From assembly GCA_036873135.1 (NCBI GenBank), contig JAPTYO010000017.1, forward strand, positions 5,394,001 to 5,458,000: a stretch of 64,000 nucleotides of DNA. The letters run 5' to 3'. This DNA comes from Clarkia xantiana subsp. parviflora. Taxonomy: Eukaryota; Streptophyta; Magnoliopsida; Myrtales; Onagraceae. Numbering within the stretch: the first letter of the stretch is position 1; every line of letters starts with the position of its first letter. Positions 33,912-46,136 of the stretch are shown here, piece after piece. The notes beneath the pieces are model-generated. The model had not been told where the DNA came from, made no database searches, and saw only the letters and a program-made list of their open reading frames with translations. The position numbers and the translations under genes are program-made.

Positions 33912-36900
33912 ATGGCCGGTGGTGGCATGAAGAAGCAAGTTCAGGCTAGCAGTTCTCGTCCCGCAGGAACTGTGAACTCCCCGTTGCCAGAACGCGTTGC
34001 TGAACAAGGTGAGAACCCTGCTCTCTCCCAGACAGGGGGGCAAGGTGATGGCTATGAGGTCTCAGTCCGAGACGCTGAGACGAACAGGCAGGATGTCCCG
34101 CGTAGGGAGGAAGAGGAGGCTCCCCCAAACCCGGTGGGCCATGGAAGAGAAGGAGTCCCGCGAAGGGAAGAAGGGTCGTCTTCGAACTCGGAGTTGGCCA
34201 AGGCAGTAGCGGAGGCTATGCCCATGTTCTTGGCCGCCATGGAGGCCTTGCTGGATAAGAGAGAGGCCACCAGGAGAGCGGAGGAGTTGCCTCCGCGAGA
34301 AGAACTACCACCACCTCCGCCGAGGGCGGACCCCGAGGAACAGGAGGTTCCGCCCAGGAGCAAGGGTAAGGAACCAGCACACCCGGAGAAGTTCGTGGTT
34401 GACGGCCCGGGACCGGTGCAAAATAGAACCATTCCCTTGAATGGCCCCATCACCCCCGATCAGGTGGTGAAGATCGTGAGCATCTGCATGGGTGATCAGA
34501 AGCAGATGACATCGGAGCTGAGGGATCGGTCCAGCCATCCTTTCGTGCCGCGGCTGATCGATACTGTAGCCCCTCCTGGGCTATGTATTCCGACCATCAA
34601 GGAGTACGATGGTGAGGGGGACCCAGTTCGTCATATGCAAAGGCATGTCCAGGCCTGTATGGGACGAACATCGAACGATGATCTCATATGCTTATTGTTC
34701 CCGATAACCCTGGGAGAAAGGGCCATGACTTGGTTCTTCAGCCTCCCTCCAGGAAGCATCACCTGCTGGGCCGATATGCACGACCGCTTCATCAAGCAGT
34801 ATCAGGGTCGAAGGCGTCTTATGAAGAGCGTGAGATCCCTGACTCAGGTGGTGCAGAGGCCCGACGAATCGTTGGCATACTACTACCAGCGATTCACTGC
34901 TAGTGCCGCGGAGATTGATGAAGAAATTTCGGAGGGTGAGACCATCCGCACTTTCCTGCGGAACTTGAGCGCTCCGTACGGTTCCGACCTAATGCATAGC
35001 GTAGCCGCGAAGGCTGTGTGGAGTATGGAGGCCCTGCAGGCGAGGGTGAAACAGCAAATCGACGTCCAGGAGTCGAAGATTGCTGCTGGAGAACTCGATC
35101 CCCCGAAGTCGGGAAGAGGAAAGCCATCGTCCAGGCTGTCGGACGATCGCAAAGGGAGCGACAAGTCGGAGGGAAGTAGGAACCGTGGTCGTCCCGATAA
35201 AAGAGAAGACAAGCGTCCTCCGAGGAAGGACAACCGAGAGGGTCGGGCTGTTCCCATCAATAGCTCGATGACCTCTGTGTTAGCTGTGATGGACAGACAG
35301 GGTCTTGCTCGATACCCCCCGAGAAAAGAAGGCGAATTCCTAGGAGGCCGTCCTGACCGTTACTGTCGCTACCATCGAGCCAATGGTCACGACACTGACA
35401 ACTGTCGGGAGCTGAAGAAGGAGATTGAAAAGCTGGTCCAGAAGGGAAAGCTGAAAGAGTTCGTCGGGAAGGGTCGGTGCCGATCCCGTTCCAGAAGTTG
35501 GTCACGATCCCGTTCCAAGTCCCGCGACCGATCCCTGAAGAAGAAGAAGGTCGAACATGAGGCCTCGGGTTCAGGTGCCCGTAAGGAGAGGCGCGGAACT
35601 ATCAACGTCATCCATGGAGGAATGGCGGCGGGAGGAGATACCTCTGCCTCTCGGGAGAACTACGCTTCCCGCATATCTGCCGCGGTGGTGCTAGGAAAAA
35701 GGTCCCGGTCGTGGACCCTGAAGGAGAAATGGTAATTTCTTTCTCAGCGGAGGATCTAGTAGGCGTGGAGAGCCCTCACGACGATGCCTTGGTCGTGACC
35801 CTGGACGTGGACGGATTCGAGATGAAGCGGATCCTGATAGACGGAGGGAGCTCCTCCGATATTCTTTTCATGGACGCTCTGGAAGCCATGGGAAAGACGA
35901 AGAAGGACCTGACGCAGGTGGACTTCCCGATGGTGGGATTCTCTGGCTCCACTTCCTACCCGTTGGGAATGATTACCTTACCAGTAGAGTTTGGTAGTGG
36001 CTGGAAAATGGAGAAGCGAAACGTGGATTTCGTCGTCGTGGAGTCCGCGGGGGCATACAACGCGATCATCGGGAGGACCACCATCAACCCTCTTATGGCA
36101 GTCACCTCGACGGTCCACCAGAAGATGAAGTTCCCGACTGATAATGGGGTCGGAAAAGTTAAGGGTGACCAGGTGGCATCGCGGAAATGCTACGTTAACG
36201 CCACCCGACGGAGAAGGAGGGAAACCATGACTGTCCTTCAGATTGATACTGATCCTCGAGAGGAGTATGGGCGTCCCGCCCCCATGGAGGATTTGAAGGA
36301 AGTAGAGATCGATGGACCTCAGAGGAAGGTGAAGATCGGCTCTGCTTTGTCGGAGGAAAGAGCCCGAGAGCTGATCGAGCTCTTGAAGGAGTTTAAGGAG
36401 CTGTTTGCCTGGTCCCCGAGTGATATGCCAGGAATAAGCCCCGACGTGATAGTGCACGAGCTGAAGATAGACCCCGCAATCAAGCCTATCGCGCAGAGAA
36501 GGCGTCCGATGGGCGCGGACAAGAGGATCGCGATCCAGCAAGAGGTGGGCAGACTGCTCGATGTTGGATTCGTCAAGGAGCTCCGATTCCAGACTTGGGT
36601 GGCTAACCCGGTGCTGGTGCGAAAGAGTAACGGAAAGTGGCGGATGTGTGTCGACTTCCGCGACCTGAACAAAGCCTGCCCGAAGGACTGCTACCCGCTT
36701 CCGAGGATTGACCAGCTGGTGGATGCCACATCGGGACATGAGCTGCTGAGCTTCATGGATGCCTACTCCGGGTACAATCAGATTAAGATGGCGAAAGAGG
36801 ATGCCCCCCACACAGCTTTTTACGCTGACAGTGACGTCTACCATTACGATGTGATGCCCTTCGGATTGATCAATGCCGGAGCAACTTACCAGCGGATGGT

Positions 36901-39567
36901 GAACAAGTTGTTCGGGGACATGCTGGGGAAAACCATGGAGGCATATGTGGACGACATGCTGGTGAAGTCCCGACAGGCAGGAGACCATGTCCAGAATTTG
37001 GCGGCGGCATTTGAGAGGATGAAGTTCCATCAGGTTCGGCTGAACCCCGACAAATGTGCTTTCGGGGTGAACTCAGGGAAGTTCCTAGGGTTCATGGTGA
37101 GCCAGAGAGGAATCGAGGTGAACCCTGAGAAGCTGCGAGCAATCGAAGAGATGCAGTCCCCGAGGACTCATCGGAGGTCCAGGTGCTGAATGGCCGGTTG
37201 GCCGCGATGAATCGCTTCCTATCCAAAGCGAGTGATCGAGCTATGCCATTCTTTGAGGTGCTAAGGGCCAACAAGAAGTTCGAATGGACCGACAAGTGCG
37301 AGGAGGCGTTCCAGGCACTCAAGCAGCACCTCCGTACCCTTCCGCCGTTGGCGAAACCAGTTCCAGGCGAGCCGCTCTATCTCTATTTGGCTGTTTCTGA
37401 TGTGGCTGTTAGTTCTGTTTTGATTAAAATTGTCAAGGGCAACCAAGTGCCTATCTATTATGTAAGCAAGGCGTTTGCCAAGTCTGAAATAAACTATCCC
37501 GCTATTGAGAAGTATCTCTTCGCGTTGATTATTGCCGCTCGAAAACTGCGACCTTACTTCCATGCCCATGAAGTCACGGTACTGACTAATCAGCCCCTGA
37601 AACACTTTTTGAACCGACCGGAGGCGTCGGGGATATTGGTAAAATGGGCCATCGAGCTGACGGAATTCCGCATTCATTTTGCTCCGAGAACCGCTATTAA
37701 GGGCCAGGCATTGGCAGATTTTATAGCTGAGTCTACGGCACCCGATCTGGAAGTAGCGGGTCCCGCAGAGGGGGCAACCATGGAGGAAGTCCCGACAACA
37801 GAACAGCAGCCAGAACAGCCACATGAGGAGAATACTTGGGAGATGTACACTGATGGTTCATCGAGTGTAGAAGGCTCGGGGGCAGGATTCGTATTGATAC
37901 CGCCCGGTGGAGGCGAGCCCCTGCGATATGCCTTGGCCTTGACATTCAAAGCCACCAACAACGAAGCGGAGTATGAGGCTCTCATCACAGGCCTTAAGAT
38001 TGCCAAGGGTACGGGGGTTGACCATTTAAAGGTGAAATGCGACGCTAGCTTGGTTGTAAATCAAGTCCAGGGGAACTATGAAGCTAAGAACCCGACAATG
38101 AAGAAATATTTGCACGAGGTGCAGACTTTGAAGGGAAGCTTCAAAAGCTTTGATATCGAGGCAATCCCGAGGGAAGAGAACGCGGAAGCAGATGCCTTGA
38201 GTAAGTTTGCCCTGGGAGTGGCCCCCGAGGAGAATCGGAAGGTGCATTTCCTAGAGAAGGTGATTATCTCAAACATTGATCCGGCGGAGATCTGTGCTAT
38301 TGAGACAGGATCGGAGGAAGAAGAGAAGTCCACTTGGATGACCCCGATGGTTACGTACCTAACTACGGGGGTACTCCCCGATGACAAAGTGGCAGCTGTC
38401 AGGTTACGGCGAATTGCGGACAACTATGTAATGGTGGACAACCAGTTGTACAAAAAAGGGTACGTAAAGCCTTTTCTAAAATGCGTAGCAGAGCCTGAAA
38501 CAAATCGGATCCTGAGGGAGTTACATGAAGGAGTCGCGGCCTGCCATGAAGGAGCCCGATCTCTGGTAAGGAAGGCATTGAACCTAGGCTACTATTGGCC
38601 CACGATGAACAAAGAAGCGACCGCGATGGTCCGATCCTGTGATGCATGCTAGAGGTACGCCCCAAATATCGTGGCTCCCGCCGCGGACCTAATACCCATC
38701 AGGAGTGCATGGCCCTTCGCGCAATGGGGAATTGACTTGGTGGGACCACTTCCCCAAGCGAGAGGTCAGTGCAAGTACTTACTCGTGGCTATCGACTACT
38801 TCTCAAAGTGGATAGAGGCTAAAGCATTGGCTAGAACGACGGGGCAGCAGGTCCTCAAGTTCCTTCAGACTCAGATCATATCCCGGTACGGGGTCCCGCG
38901 AGTGTTGATCTGCGACAACGGCCCTCCGTTCAATGGGGCTCAGTTGAAGGAGTACCTGGAAGAATTAAACATTGAGCATCGGACTGCTTCAGTCCGCCAC
39001 GCTCAGACCAATGGCCAGGTAGAGTCAGCCAACAAGATCGTGATGGATGGCTTGAAGAAGAGAGTCTACGCCTTGCAGGGCCATTGGCTGGATGAGCTCG
39101 AGAATGTGCTATTGGCCGTGAGAACAACACCCAAGCAGTCAACAGGAGAAACTCCGTTTGGCCTGGTTTATGGCACGGAGGCAGTCGCTCCCGTGGAGAT
39201 AGCGGTGGCGTCCCACCGCGCGAAATATTACGAGCCTCTGACAAACGAGGAAATGAGACGTCTGGACTTAGACCTACTCGAGGAAAAGAGGTGGAAGGCT
39301 GATGAAGTCCAGGCCCGAATGCGTCTGGCAACAGCCCGATATTATAATCGGCGTGTCAAGTCCCGACAATTCTTCGTGGGAGAACTTGTCTGGCGGAGGA
39401 ATGAGTTTGTTCATCAAGATCGGATCAACAAGCTGTCACCAAAATGGGAGGGACCTTACAAGATCGTAGGGATGCCAGTGCCCAATGCATACAAGTTAGA
39501 GGATCTCGATGGCAAGACGTTGAAGCATTCCTTCAGTGGCGAACACTTGAAGAAGTATCATGTTTGA
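33912..39567 (+). pseudogene. gag-pol: Element D gag-pol polyprotein (two frameshifts, one stop)
   Basis: From ATG 33912 to TGA 39565, equivalent to 1886 codons after allowing for two lost G residues (near 35725 and 37170). One TAG (38650-38652) replaces the Gln after CDAC in integrase. Gag has the CRYHRANGHDTDNC knuckle (about 35360) and an arginine-serine run (about 35475-35530). Protease is LIDGGSSSDILF; RT is complete with YVDD (about 36947). The first RNase H has lost catalytic acids (LAVSDVAVSSVL; TNQPLKHFL). The second keeps YTDGSS, NNEAEYE, KCDAS and EADALS. Integrase keeps IDLVG, NGQVES and WEGPYKI, but its second Asp block reads ICDNGPPFNG (Ser to Cys). It is the most intact RT in the window. 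Confidence 0.96.
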
Positions 39568-40340
39568 TATTAAGTCGCCGTGAAGGGCGCAAATTGTCTA
39601 TCAATAAGATCCGATGTAAGCCTATTTTGAGTTATTTATGAATAAAAGAAGTTGCCTTCCGATCAAATTGCTTTCAAATTTATTCTAACTGTTAGTAAGA
39701 CGTCCTGAGTGACGCGACAAAAGCCTTCCGAGGTACGATGAAAGCCCCGCGGGGGATGCGTAAGTCGTCTATATGACGCGGCCAAAAGCCTTAACAGGTA
39801 CGGACAAAAGCCCTACGGGGATGCGTAAGTCGTCTATATGACGCGGCCAAAAGCCTTAACAGGTACGGACAAAAGCCCTACGGGGTACACGTAAGTCGTC
39901 TATATGATGCAACCAAAAGTCTAGGTACGAAAAGGCCCTGATGGGTCCGCGTAAGTCGTCCATATGATGCGGCCAAAAGCCTTAACGGGTACGGAAAAGC
40001 CTTAACAGGTCCGCGTAAGTCGTCTATATGATGCGGCAAAAAGCCTTAAAAGGTACGATTAAGTCGTCCGGTAGAGACGCAGTAAAAGCCCTAAGGGGTA
40101 TGAAAACGGCCTTAAAAGGCATGGACGAGAAACCTTAAGTGGTGAAGTCCCGATTTTGGACGAGAAACCTTAAGTGGTGAAGTCCCGATTTTGGACAAGA
40201 AGCCTTAAGTGGTGAAGTCCTGGTTTTGGACGAGAAGCCTTAAGTGGTAAAGTCCCGATTGGACGAAAAACCTTAAGTGGTAAAGTCCCGATTTGATAAG
40301 AAGCCTTAAATGGTAAAGTCGCGAGTAAAACGTCGGAAGG
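39568..40340 (+). repeat. Element D 3' mini-hairpin array
   Basis: First half: units of aagtcgtctatatgacgcgg and aaaagccttaacaggtacgg type (CGTC/GACG, CCT/AGG, GCCC/GGGG). Second half (about 40125-40325): six copies of a ~33-bp unit with aaaccttaagtggtgaagtc (ACC/GGT). 40341-40547 is spacer with an A-run at 40501-40513. Confidence 0.85.
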
Positions 40341-40547
40341 ACGTATGGAGTCATTTTAATGGCGCATGGGACGTTATGAGTAACGAATTGTAAGCCGCTT
40401 TAGATAAAGTGCAAATGATCATCGAAACCAAAACAGATGGAAAGAGATTCCTTAGATAAAGGCTCGAAGGCCAAAAAGAGGTCCGATACACAGGATAAGC
40501 AAAAAAAAAAAAAGGAGAAAGGCAACAAGGACTAAAAGATGTAGGCA

Positions 40548-43291
40548 TTAAACTTGGTCCTTGTTGGAAGATGGAGCCTCAGCAGCGTCGGGGGAAGCAA
40601 GGCTTGGAGGGGCTTGGGCAGAAGGCTCCGCAGTTGGCGGAGTCAGGTCCACGGCAGCAGCCTCTTCACTCTCCGCGGGGAGGTTGAAGTACTTCTCCGC
40701 AACGGGGGCAAGAGTCTCGGACTTTGTGAAGTCAATGGAATCCGCGTAGGCTGTGTACAGTTCCTCGACGGCGTTGAACAAAACGTCCTCCATCTCGGAC
40801 TTGCAAAACTCCACAGCAGCCAGCTTGAATTCTTCAGACTTCCGATACTCCCCGCGACCCTCCTCACGACCTTGCTGGAAACCTTCCTCGCGGCCTTGCA
40901 GGCGGCCTTCCTCGAGGCCCTGAGCCTTGGCCTCAGCCAGCTTGGCAGAGAACTCAGCCCTCTCCGCCTCAAACTTTGCCTTGGCCTCCGCGAGGAGATC
41001 CGCGAAGACGTTTTTCTCATGAACGAGCTGCTTCTTCTCCGCCTCGTTCCGCTGCTGGTCCGCTTGGACCATCTTCCGCTCCCGACGCATAACAGCCTCG
41101 TGATCGTGAACCTGCTTGAGCAGGTTGGAGGACAAATCATCGAGGAGAGCCTTCTCCTTGGCCATCTTGTTCTTGGCCGCTACAGCCTCGTCGAGTTCTA
41201 CCTGAAGCTTGGCTAAAGCATCAGGGTTCGACTGGGCCTCCGCCGCCTCCAAAGCACCCTTCAGGGCCAGGATAAGGCCGAAGCAGCGCTGTTGGTTCGC
41301 GGTGTCCTAAAAGAAGGAAAGGAAAAGATCAAGACATAAGCAATCGAAGATAAGAGTAATGAAGAAAACGAAACAAGGATAGAAGTTTCACCTCCATCCG
41401 ACGAATGGCCATGTCGCGGATCTCCCCCTCAAGGTCCTCCCGCGCAAAGGACAGGGGCCGCCTCAAGGCTGGAGGAACGGACCCCGCCAGCTGATGCAGG
41501 GCCAGTCCAGGATCAAGCTCTCCCCGTCGAAGTGGAACCCCTCGGAGAGACTCGATCGGGTTCCAAGGCATCATCCCCTCATCGGGGGTGAAAACCTTGT
41601 AAAGGTTTTCATCCACGGGGAGAGGGGGGATGACCCCGGAACTTTCAGCAGGAGGAGCCACCTCCGCTGACGGCTAAGGGGTTGGAGTGCGAAGAACAGG
41701 AGGAGGACTCTGGGACACGTCCCTAACAGCGGGCCTCACGCTCCTGGACCCCGACCTGCCGCGGGGAAGCAGACCCCCCTCTTCAGGATCCTCGACAGAA
41801 GGAGAAGCTTCCAAATCGGTCACCTGGCGGAACTGAGCTCCCGCCGGGGTGTCCTCCAGCATCAGTTCTTGCGGAGCTGCAATCTCCGCCGGAACAATAG
41901 CCTCCGTTGGGGCAGGAGTCTCCAAGGGACCTGCGGTGGCGGGACGAATAAGGTTAGGAAGAGTACCTTCAGGACACCAAATGATTTGACGATCGAAATG
42001 TTTATTCTTCCCAAGGACGTTGTAGTATCCCGCCTCAATGATGTGGGGAATTTCTCCTCGAAGGATGTACTTGATCTCTTGAACCCGTGTTTTCCGATCA
42101 GCGGGGATAAACTCCTTGGGGACTAATTTTTTATATTGTTTAATTGCACGACGAACGCGCTTACCTTCCTCAATGGTGGTGGCCCCGAAGGCCCGATCTA
42201 TCTCCTCCCGCCTGGCCTTCTTGGCCCCGACTTGCTCGTCGGTAGGAGGAGCAGCAGATAAGGGAGTCGAGGAGGCAGTACCCTTCTTCACCAGTTTGCG
42301 CTTCCGCTTGGAGCCACTCTGGACGGCATCAGTCTCGCCCTGCTTCAGAATGAGATGAGTCAACAGAGAAGCCTTCTTGGCTGCAAAGGTAAAACTAAAA
42401 TAGTTAGAAATATTACCCAGATGACTAAATCTGCAGAAACAGAGTCAAGGAGCCGAACTCCGATAGCAATCAGGTTCCGCTCCTGGAGCTTGTTGGCGTC
42501 GATGGGTATGAAGTTGTCCCCCCAGCGGTAGAGTTGAACCATCTGGAGGGTGTTGAGGTCATCCTCAGTATAATCTTGGAGCTTGGGGGCAGGATCCGCC
42601 ACGACCTCCCATCGAGGCCAGGGGACAGAGCTATGTTGGACGAAGAAGTAGTACTTCTTCCAACCACTGTTGTCGGACCCAGAATCACGAATCAGCACCC
42701 GATCTTTGTGGAATTTCCAAGTTTCGCTATCCCAGCCAAAACGTGAAAGTTGTTCCTTTGTCCACTTGGGGAGTCGGGGGGAGAAGGAGCAGACACCAGC
42801 TTTGTTGCACTTCATGCCGTAGAAAGTGCGGAACAGCAGAAGACTGTACGTCCACTGCTGGCGGTGGCATAAGAGTTGGAAGGCATTCCACACGCGGATG
42901 GCGTGTGGAGAGAAGGTACAGGGATGCGTTTTGTAGAAGTTGCACATCTCCACCATGTTCCCACAGAAGGGGAACCGAATCCCCGCGCTTATTTGCCCAG
43001 CGGAGACGAACACTTCCCCTGCCCGAGGAGGTGTAATGATGTGTTTCCTCCTGACAGCGGACTCGGACTCATACGGGAAACGAGGTTCCCAATCAGAGGT
43101 AATACACCCCTCTCTAAGGGCAACCTCATATGTAGCCTCCGAGATCTCATTGACAGCGAACTCGAAGGTGAAGGGAGTCCTAGCCTCAGAACTAGCTTCG
43201 TCTAAAACGATTGCAAGCAAAAGGATTTGAGAAAAGAAGAATAAACCGCAAGCAAATTACGAAAACGTAGAAAGAAATTCATACCAGACAT
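40548..43291 (-). CDS. Element D antisense four-exon accessory gene (one TAG)
   Basis: Minus strand exons: 43291-43285 (ATGTCTG, donor GTATGA), 43201-42417 (acceptor GTTTTAG, donor GTAATA), 42375-41392 (AG 5 bp past the first CAG, donor GTGAAA), 41306-40548 (acceptor TTTTAG). The total is 2535 nt, divisible by three, about 844 residues, with one in-frame TAG at 41673-41671. Exon 2 carries GIRFPFCGNMVEMCNFYKTHP and WNAFQLLCHRQQW (Transposase_28-like); its second half has WPRWEV and LQMVQLYRWG. Exon 3 starts with SKRKRKLVKKG and AKKARREE, probable nuclear signals. Exon 4 is a long charged helix with GREEG repeats, likely coiled coil. Antisense extra ORFs are known in Tat/Retand elements; the role of this one is unknown. 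Confidence 0.75.
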
Positions 43292-43800
43292 AATTCAATG
43301 GTCGAAGGAGTAAGGTAAAGGAAGATCGGAAGGGTTGAGAGCCTTGGATCACTTGAACACCAGGAGGAGCTTGGAGAGGAAGCTTCGAATACAAAGATGG
43401 CTGAAAACGAGAGAGTGCAGAAGAAGTGAATAAGACCAGGGTTTTACCTTTTATAGGCAAAAGGACAATCGGAGGGGACGTAATCTTGACCGTCGAAGAC
43501 GAAACGATTTGATCACAACCATTGAAATTATGGAGACGGTACGGAAGAGACAACTGGATGGGCTTGATCTGCACCGTTGAAGAGGAAACGACACGATCTT
43601 AATCACCAAAATCACAGGCACGGAAGGGACGTGTGTGACGTCACAGTTGATTTTTCAGAAAACAGCAGTCACGCTGGTTTAAACGTCGTTTCCTTATCCC
43701 TAGGCATTTAATGCCACAGTAACTGAGGAGTCCCCTCGGATTTGGCAACTGCCCGTGGGGCTTGGTGGGCCCAAGGCAATCATGAGTAAGAGACTCTGTT
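43292..43800 (-). promoter_or_regulatory. Promoter region of element D antisense gene
   Basis: TATAAAA on the minus strand at 43455-43449, about 161 bp upstream of ATG 43291, followed by GGTAAAACCCTGG. Compare TATAAAACCCTAGCC in B. No frame in the interval. Confidence 0.6.
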
Positions 43801-43934
43801 ACGTAACGATCACATGCAAGGCAGAAACCCCCGACGGTGGCATCGGGAGGTACGAAGACAAAGGCCTCCCACGGTGGTATCGGAAGGCGTGAAAGCGAAA
43901 ACCTTCGACAAAGAGGTCAAAAGATCTGGACTGA

Positions 43935-43976
43935 AAGACATGACGAACTAAAAGTCCCCCATGTCTTGGGGGCAAA
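43935..43976 (+). other. Element D pre-PPT hairpin and polypurine tract
   Basis: Perfect 8-bp stem AAGACATG (43935-43942) / CATGTCTT (43960-43967). PPT TTGGGGGCAAA is at 43966-43976. Two degenerate copies of the 37-bp C-type module precede it (43825-43900). Confidence 0.82.
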
Positions 43977-44738
43977 TGATGGGTTCCGATGTAATCGTTA
44001 GCCCCGTTAACAGCCAATGGACGGCTAATAGGTCCAGTGGGCCTCGTGAAAAGCCTGGAAGGCCCAGAGGCCCAACACGAAGGGTCCCGACTTTAGCGGT
44101 CCCGATGTATGAGCTGAATGCTCCCGATGAGAAGCCTCTGAGTAGGCCCCGATATGCCTTAGTAAAGGCCCCGATAATAAAGCCCCGCAGAGGCTGGACC
44201 TGTCCCGTAGAGACTGAAGGTCCTGGGTGGTGACCTAGAATGAGACAACCCTGGAGTCCCCGACAGGAGTCGAGACTTGTGATCAGAGGATAAGACCGAG
44301 AAACCCGCCTACTAGATAAGAGTAGTGGGAAGACGGTTAGAATACAGATAAACTCCCCGTGATACGCAGGGCGTGCCCGAGATACGCGGAGTACGGGTAA
44401 GATACGCGGAGCGTGGGGCGAGATATATGGAATCCCAGCCGAAATATACGTAACCGTGGCGAGATACACGGAATCATGGGCACAACGGCCAAGCATGGTC
44501 ACAGGTAACTGGGCAACTCCTCCTCCTATATAAGGGAGGAAGTTACCCCAGAAAACGCATACTATCTAATACGAACTTAGACTTTTTGCTTGCCACCCAT
44601 TGATCACATACTCATTTAAGCATCGGAGAGGGATTCTGGGTCACCACCCAGGTCATCCCCTTTTGCAGGATTACGCGGAGCCCAGGAGTCCGAAGCTTTC
44701 CGTCAAGGACGTAACGGAGCTTCGCCCGTGATCCAACA
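43977..44738 (+). repeat. Element D 3' LTR
   Basis: 762 bp, same as the 5' copy. TATA dyad 44509-44551. Followed by duplication aatat. Confidence 0.96.
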
Positions 44739-44743
44739 AATAT

Positions 44744-45160
44744 TACATTTGTAAAAACATATGATATAAAAATTCACTTATCGTATGCAAATTGATATGT
44801 CTCCATGCCTTTTATGGAATGTAAGGAATGCCCAATAAAGTAAAAGGTAACTGAAGATAAACCGAGCCAATCGACTTCCCCGATACGATATGTATCATTC
44901 TGATTGACATTCGAGTTATGAATCTTACCTTCTTTTATCAGGCTCATGATTGTGAAGAGGGCTAAGATGGCAGAGGTGAAGAACGGAGGCGTAAGGTTTT
45001 CAGCGAACGAAGAGGACGAGGGCTAGAGATGACGAAATGCTGGAGGCGGAGGGCTGGAGATGACGAAGTTTGAAGGTGGGTCTAAAAAATTAAGTCATGC
45101 TCTACAGTCTCCTTAATGCTTCTAACCCTAATAAAGCATGATTGTAAGAACCAGCTTGTC
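44744..45160 (-). other. Possible 5' leader exon and upstream of the BED-finger gene
   Basis: On the minus strand a purine/pyrimidine-mixed leader (about 45060-44935) ends ATAAAAGAAG followed by GTAAGATTC (about 44930), a good donor. This could pair with the acceptor at 32874, so element D would lie in the intron. No coding frame continues across; the start would be in the second exon. An A-run at 45168-45186 lies upstream. Confidence 0.3.
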
Positions 45161-45186
45161 TTCATTTAAAAAAAAAAAAAAAAAAA

Positions 45187-45560
45187 ACTGAAGTGTTTGA
45201 GAATCGGTCCGGAGCGAATCGGTTCGAACATTCCAGTTTTCATTAAGTTCGAAAACCATCTGGTTGGACTATAGTCAAGTAAATATAAAACCAATGCTTG
45301 ACTCGGGGGAAAATGGTGGATATACACCCAACTGGATCTCACTAAGGCTTGACTTGGTCACCCGTCGACCCCGAACATGGTAAGTGGTCGAGACCCAAAA
45401 ATTACGCGTTAGTTCTCCCAAAAACCTATGTCCGGACTGGTCCGGTGTTAAGCACTGGACTAGTCCGGTAATGATGGGGCCTGTTATGTTCTCTTCCACC
45501 TGTGTAGCTTCGGGCTTCTTTTTTCACGAACGGGCTCGAGATGTGTATAAGGACGGGAAC
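45187..45560. other. Unassigned stretch
   Basis: No gene is visible. It holds cttgactcgggggaaaa (about 45288-45304), a polypurine-tract-like word facing right that mirrors E's own PPT. It may be the far part of the E LTR or another LTR fragment. Confidence 0.3.
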
Positions 45561-46119
45561 GCCGCGATCCTTAAAACACAATCACCGAACTAATCTTCCA
45601 GTCCTCGACCTTGAACTCTCGACCTTCGGATCCTGCACGAGGGGCAGTAACCAGCGTGGGAGGGGGAATGCTGGTTGGGCCCACTCCGACGCTCAAGTTA
45701 GAACTTCTAGAGAGAGAAAGCCTTAGAGAGAAGTCAGAGCATCCAAAGTCCAAAAAATGAGGGAGTTGTCGAGAATGGGAGACCTAGGCCCCTATTTATA
45801 GGGAAACTAAGGATCATGCCCAGTTTTGAACTACTTGATGTCGGTATGAAGGAAGACGTATACCGTCATCAAGGTGGACTATGCATGCACCGACTTCTCG
45901 CACTTGGCAAAATAATCGGGGTGAACGTACGAAGAAAATCGGCAATCCGGACCTCCGGATCGCCTTAGGGCAATCCGGAAGTCCTTCGGTCCGGGAATTG
46001 CGCGTATCCTGAACCGTTTTAGACTTGGGTATCAGCGAAAGGGTTTTTTTTACGTGTTTTGGGGTATTTTACGAGGCCCGAAATGTAAATACGAACCCGA
46101 ATTGGACAGATATCTAACA
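45560..46119 (-). repeat. Element E 3' LTR (left limit approximate)
   Basis: On the minus strand it starts TGTTAGATATCTGTCC next to the PPT (CTTGACTCGGGGGCAAG). The palindromic box CCCTATAAATAGGG is at about 45790-45803. A U5-like stretch CCCCTCGTGCAGGATCC (about 45635) recalls CCCCTCTTGCAGGATT of the other family. The left end near 45560 is inferred from U5 length only. Confidence 0.55.
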
Positions 46120-46136
46120 CTTGCCCCCGAGTCAAG
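46120..46136 (-). other. Element E polypurine tract
   Basis: CTTGACTCGGGGGCAAG on the minus strand directly before TGTTAGATATC. Confidence 0.65.

Larger units (their letters stand above)
33096..44738 (+). mobile_element. Ty3/gypsy Tat/Retand-like element D, complete structure
   Basis: 11,643 bp, 762-bp LTRs (33096-33857, 43977-44738), perfect duplication aatat (33091-33095, 44739-44743). Contains PBS, gag-pol, array, antisense gene, hairpin and PPT. LTRs differ at about a dozen positions (~1.6%). It sits in a presumed intron of the BED-finger gene, in opposite orientation to it. Confidence 0.97.

Noticed and set aside
35978..37030. 350-codon minus-strand frame in element D
   Set aside because: It mirrors the conserved RT/protease coding strand; the same shadow appears broken in other copies.
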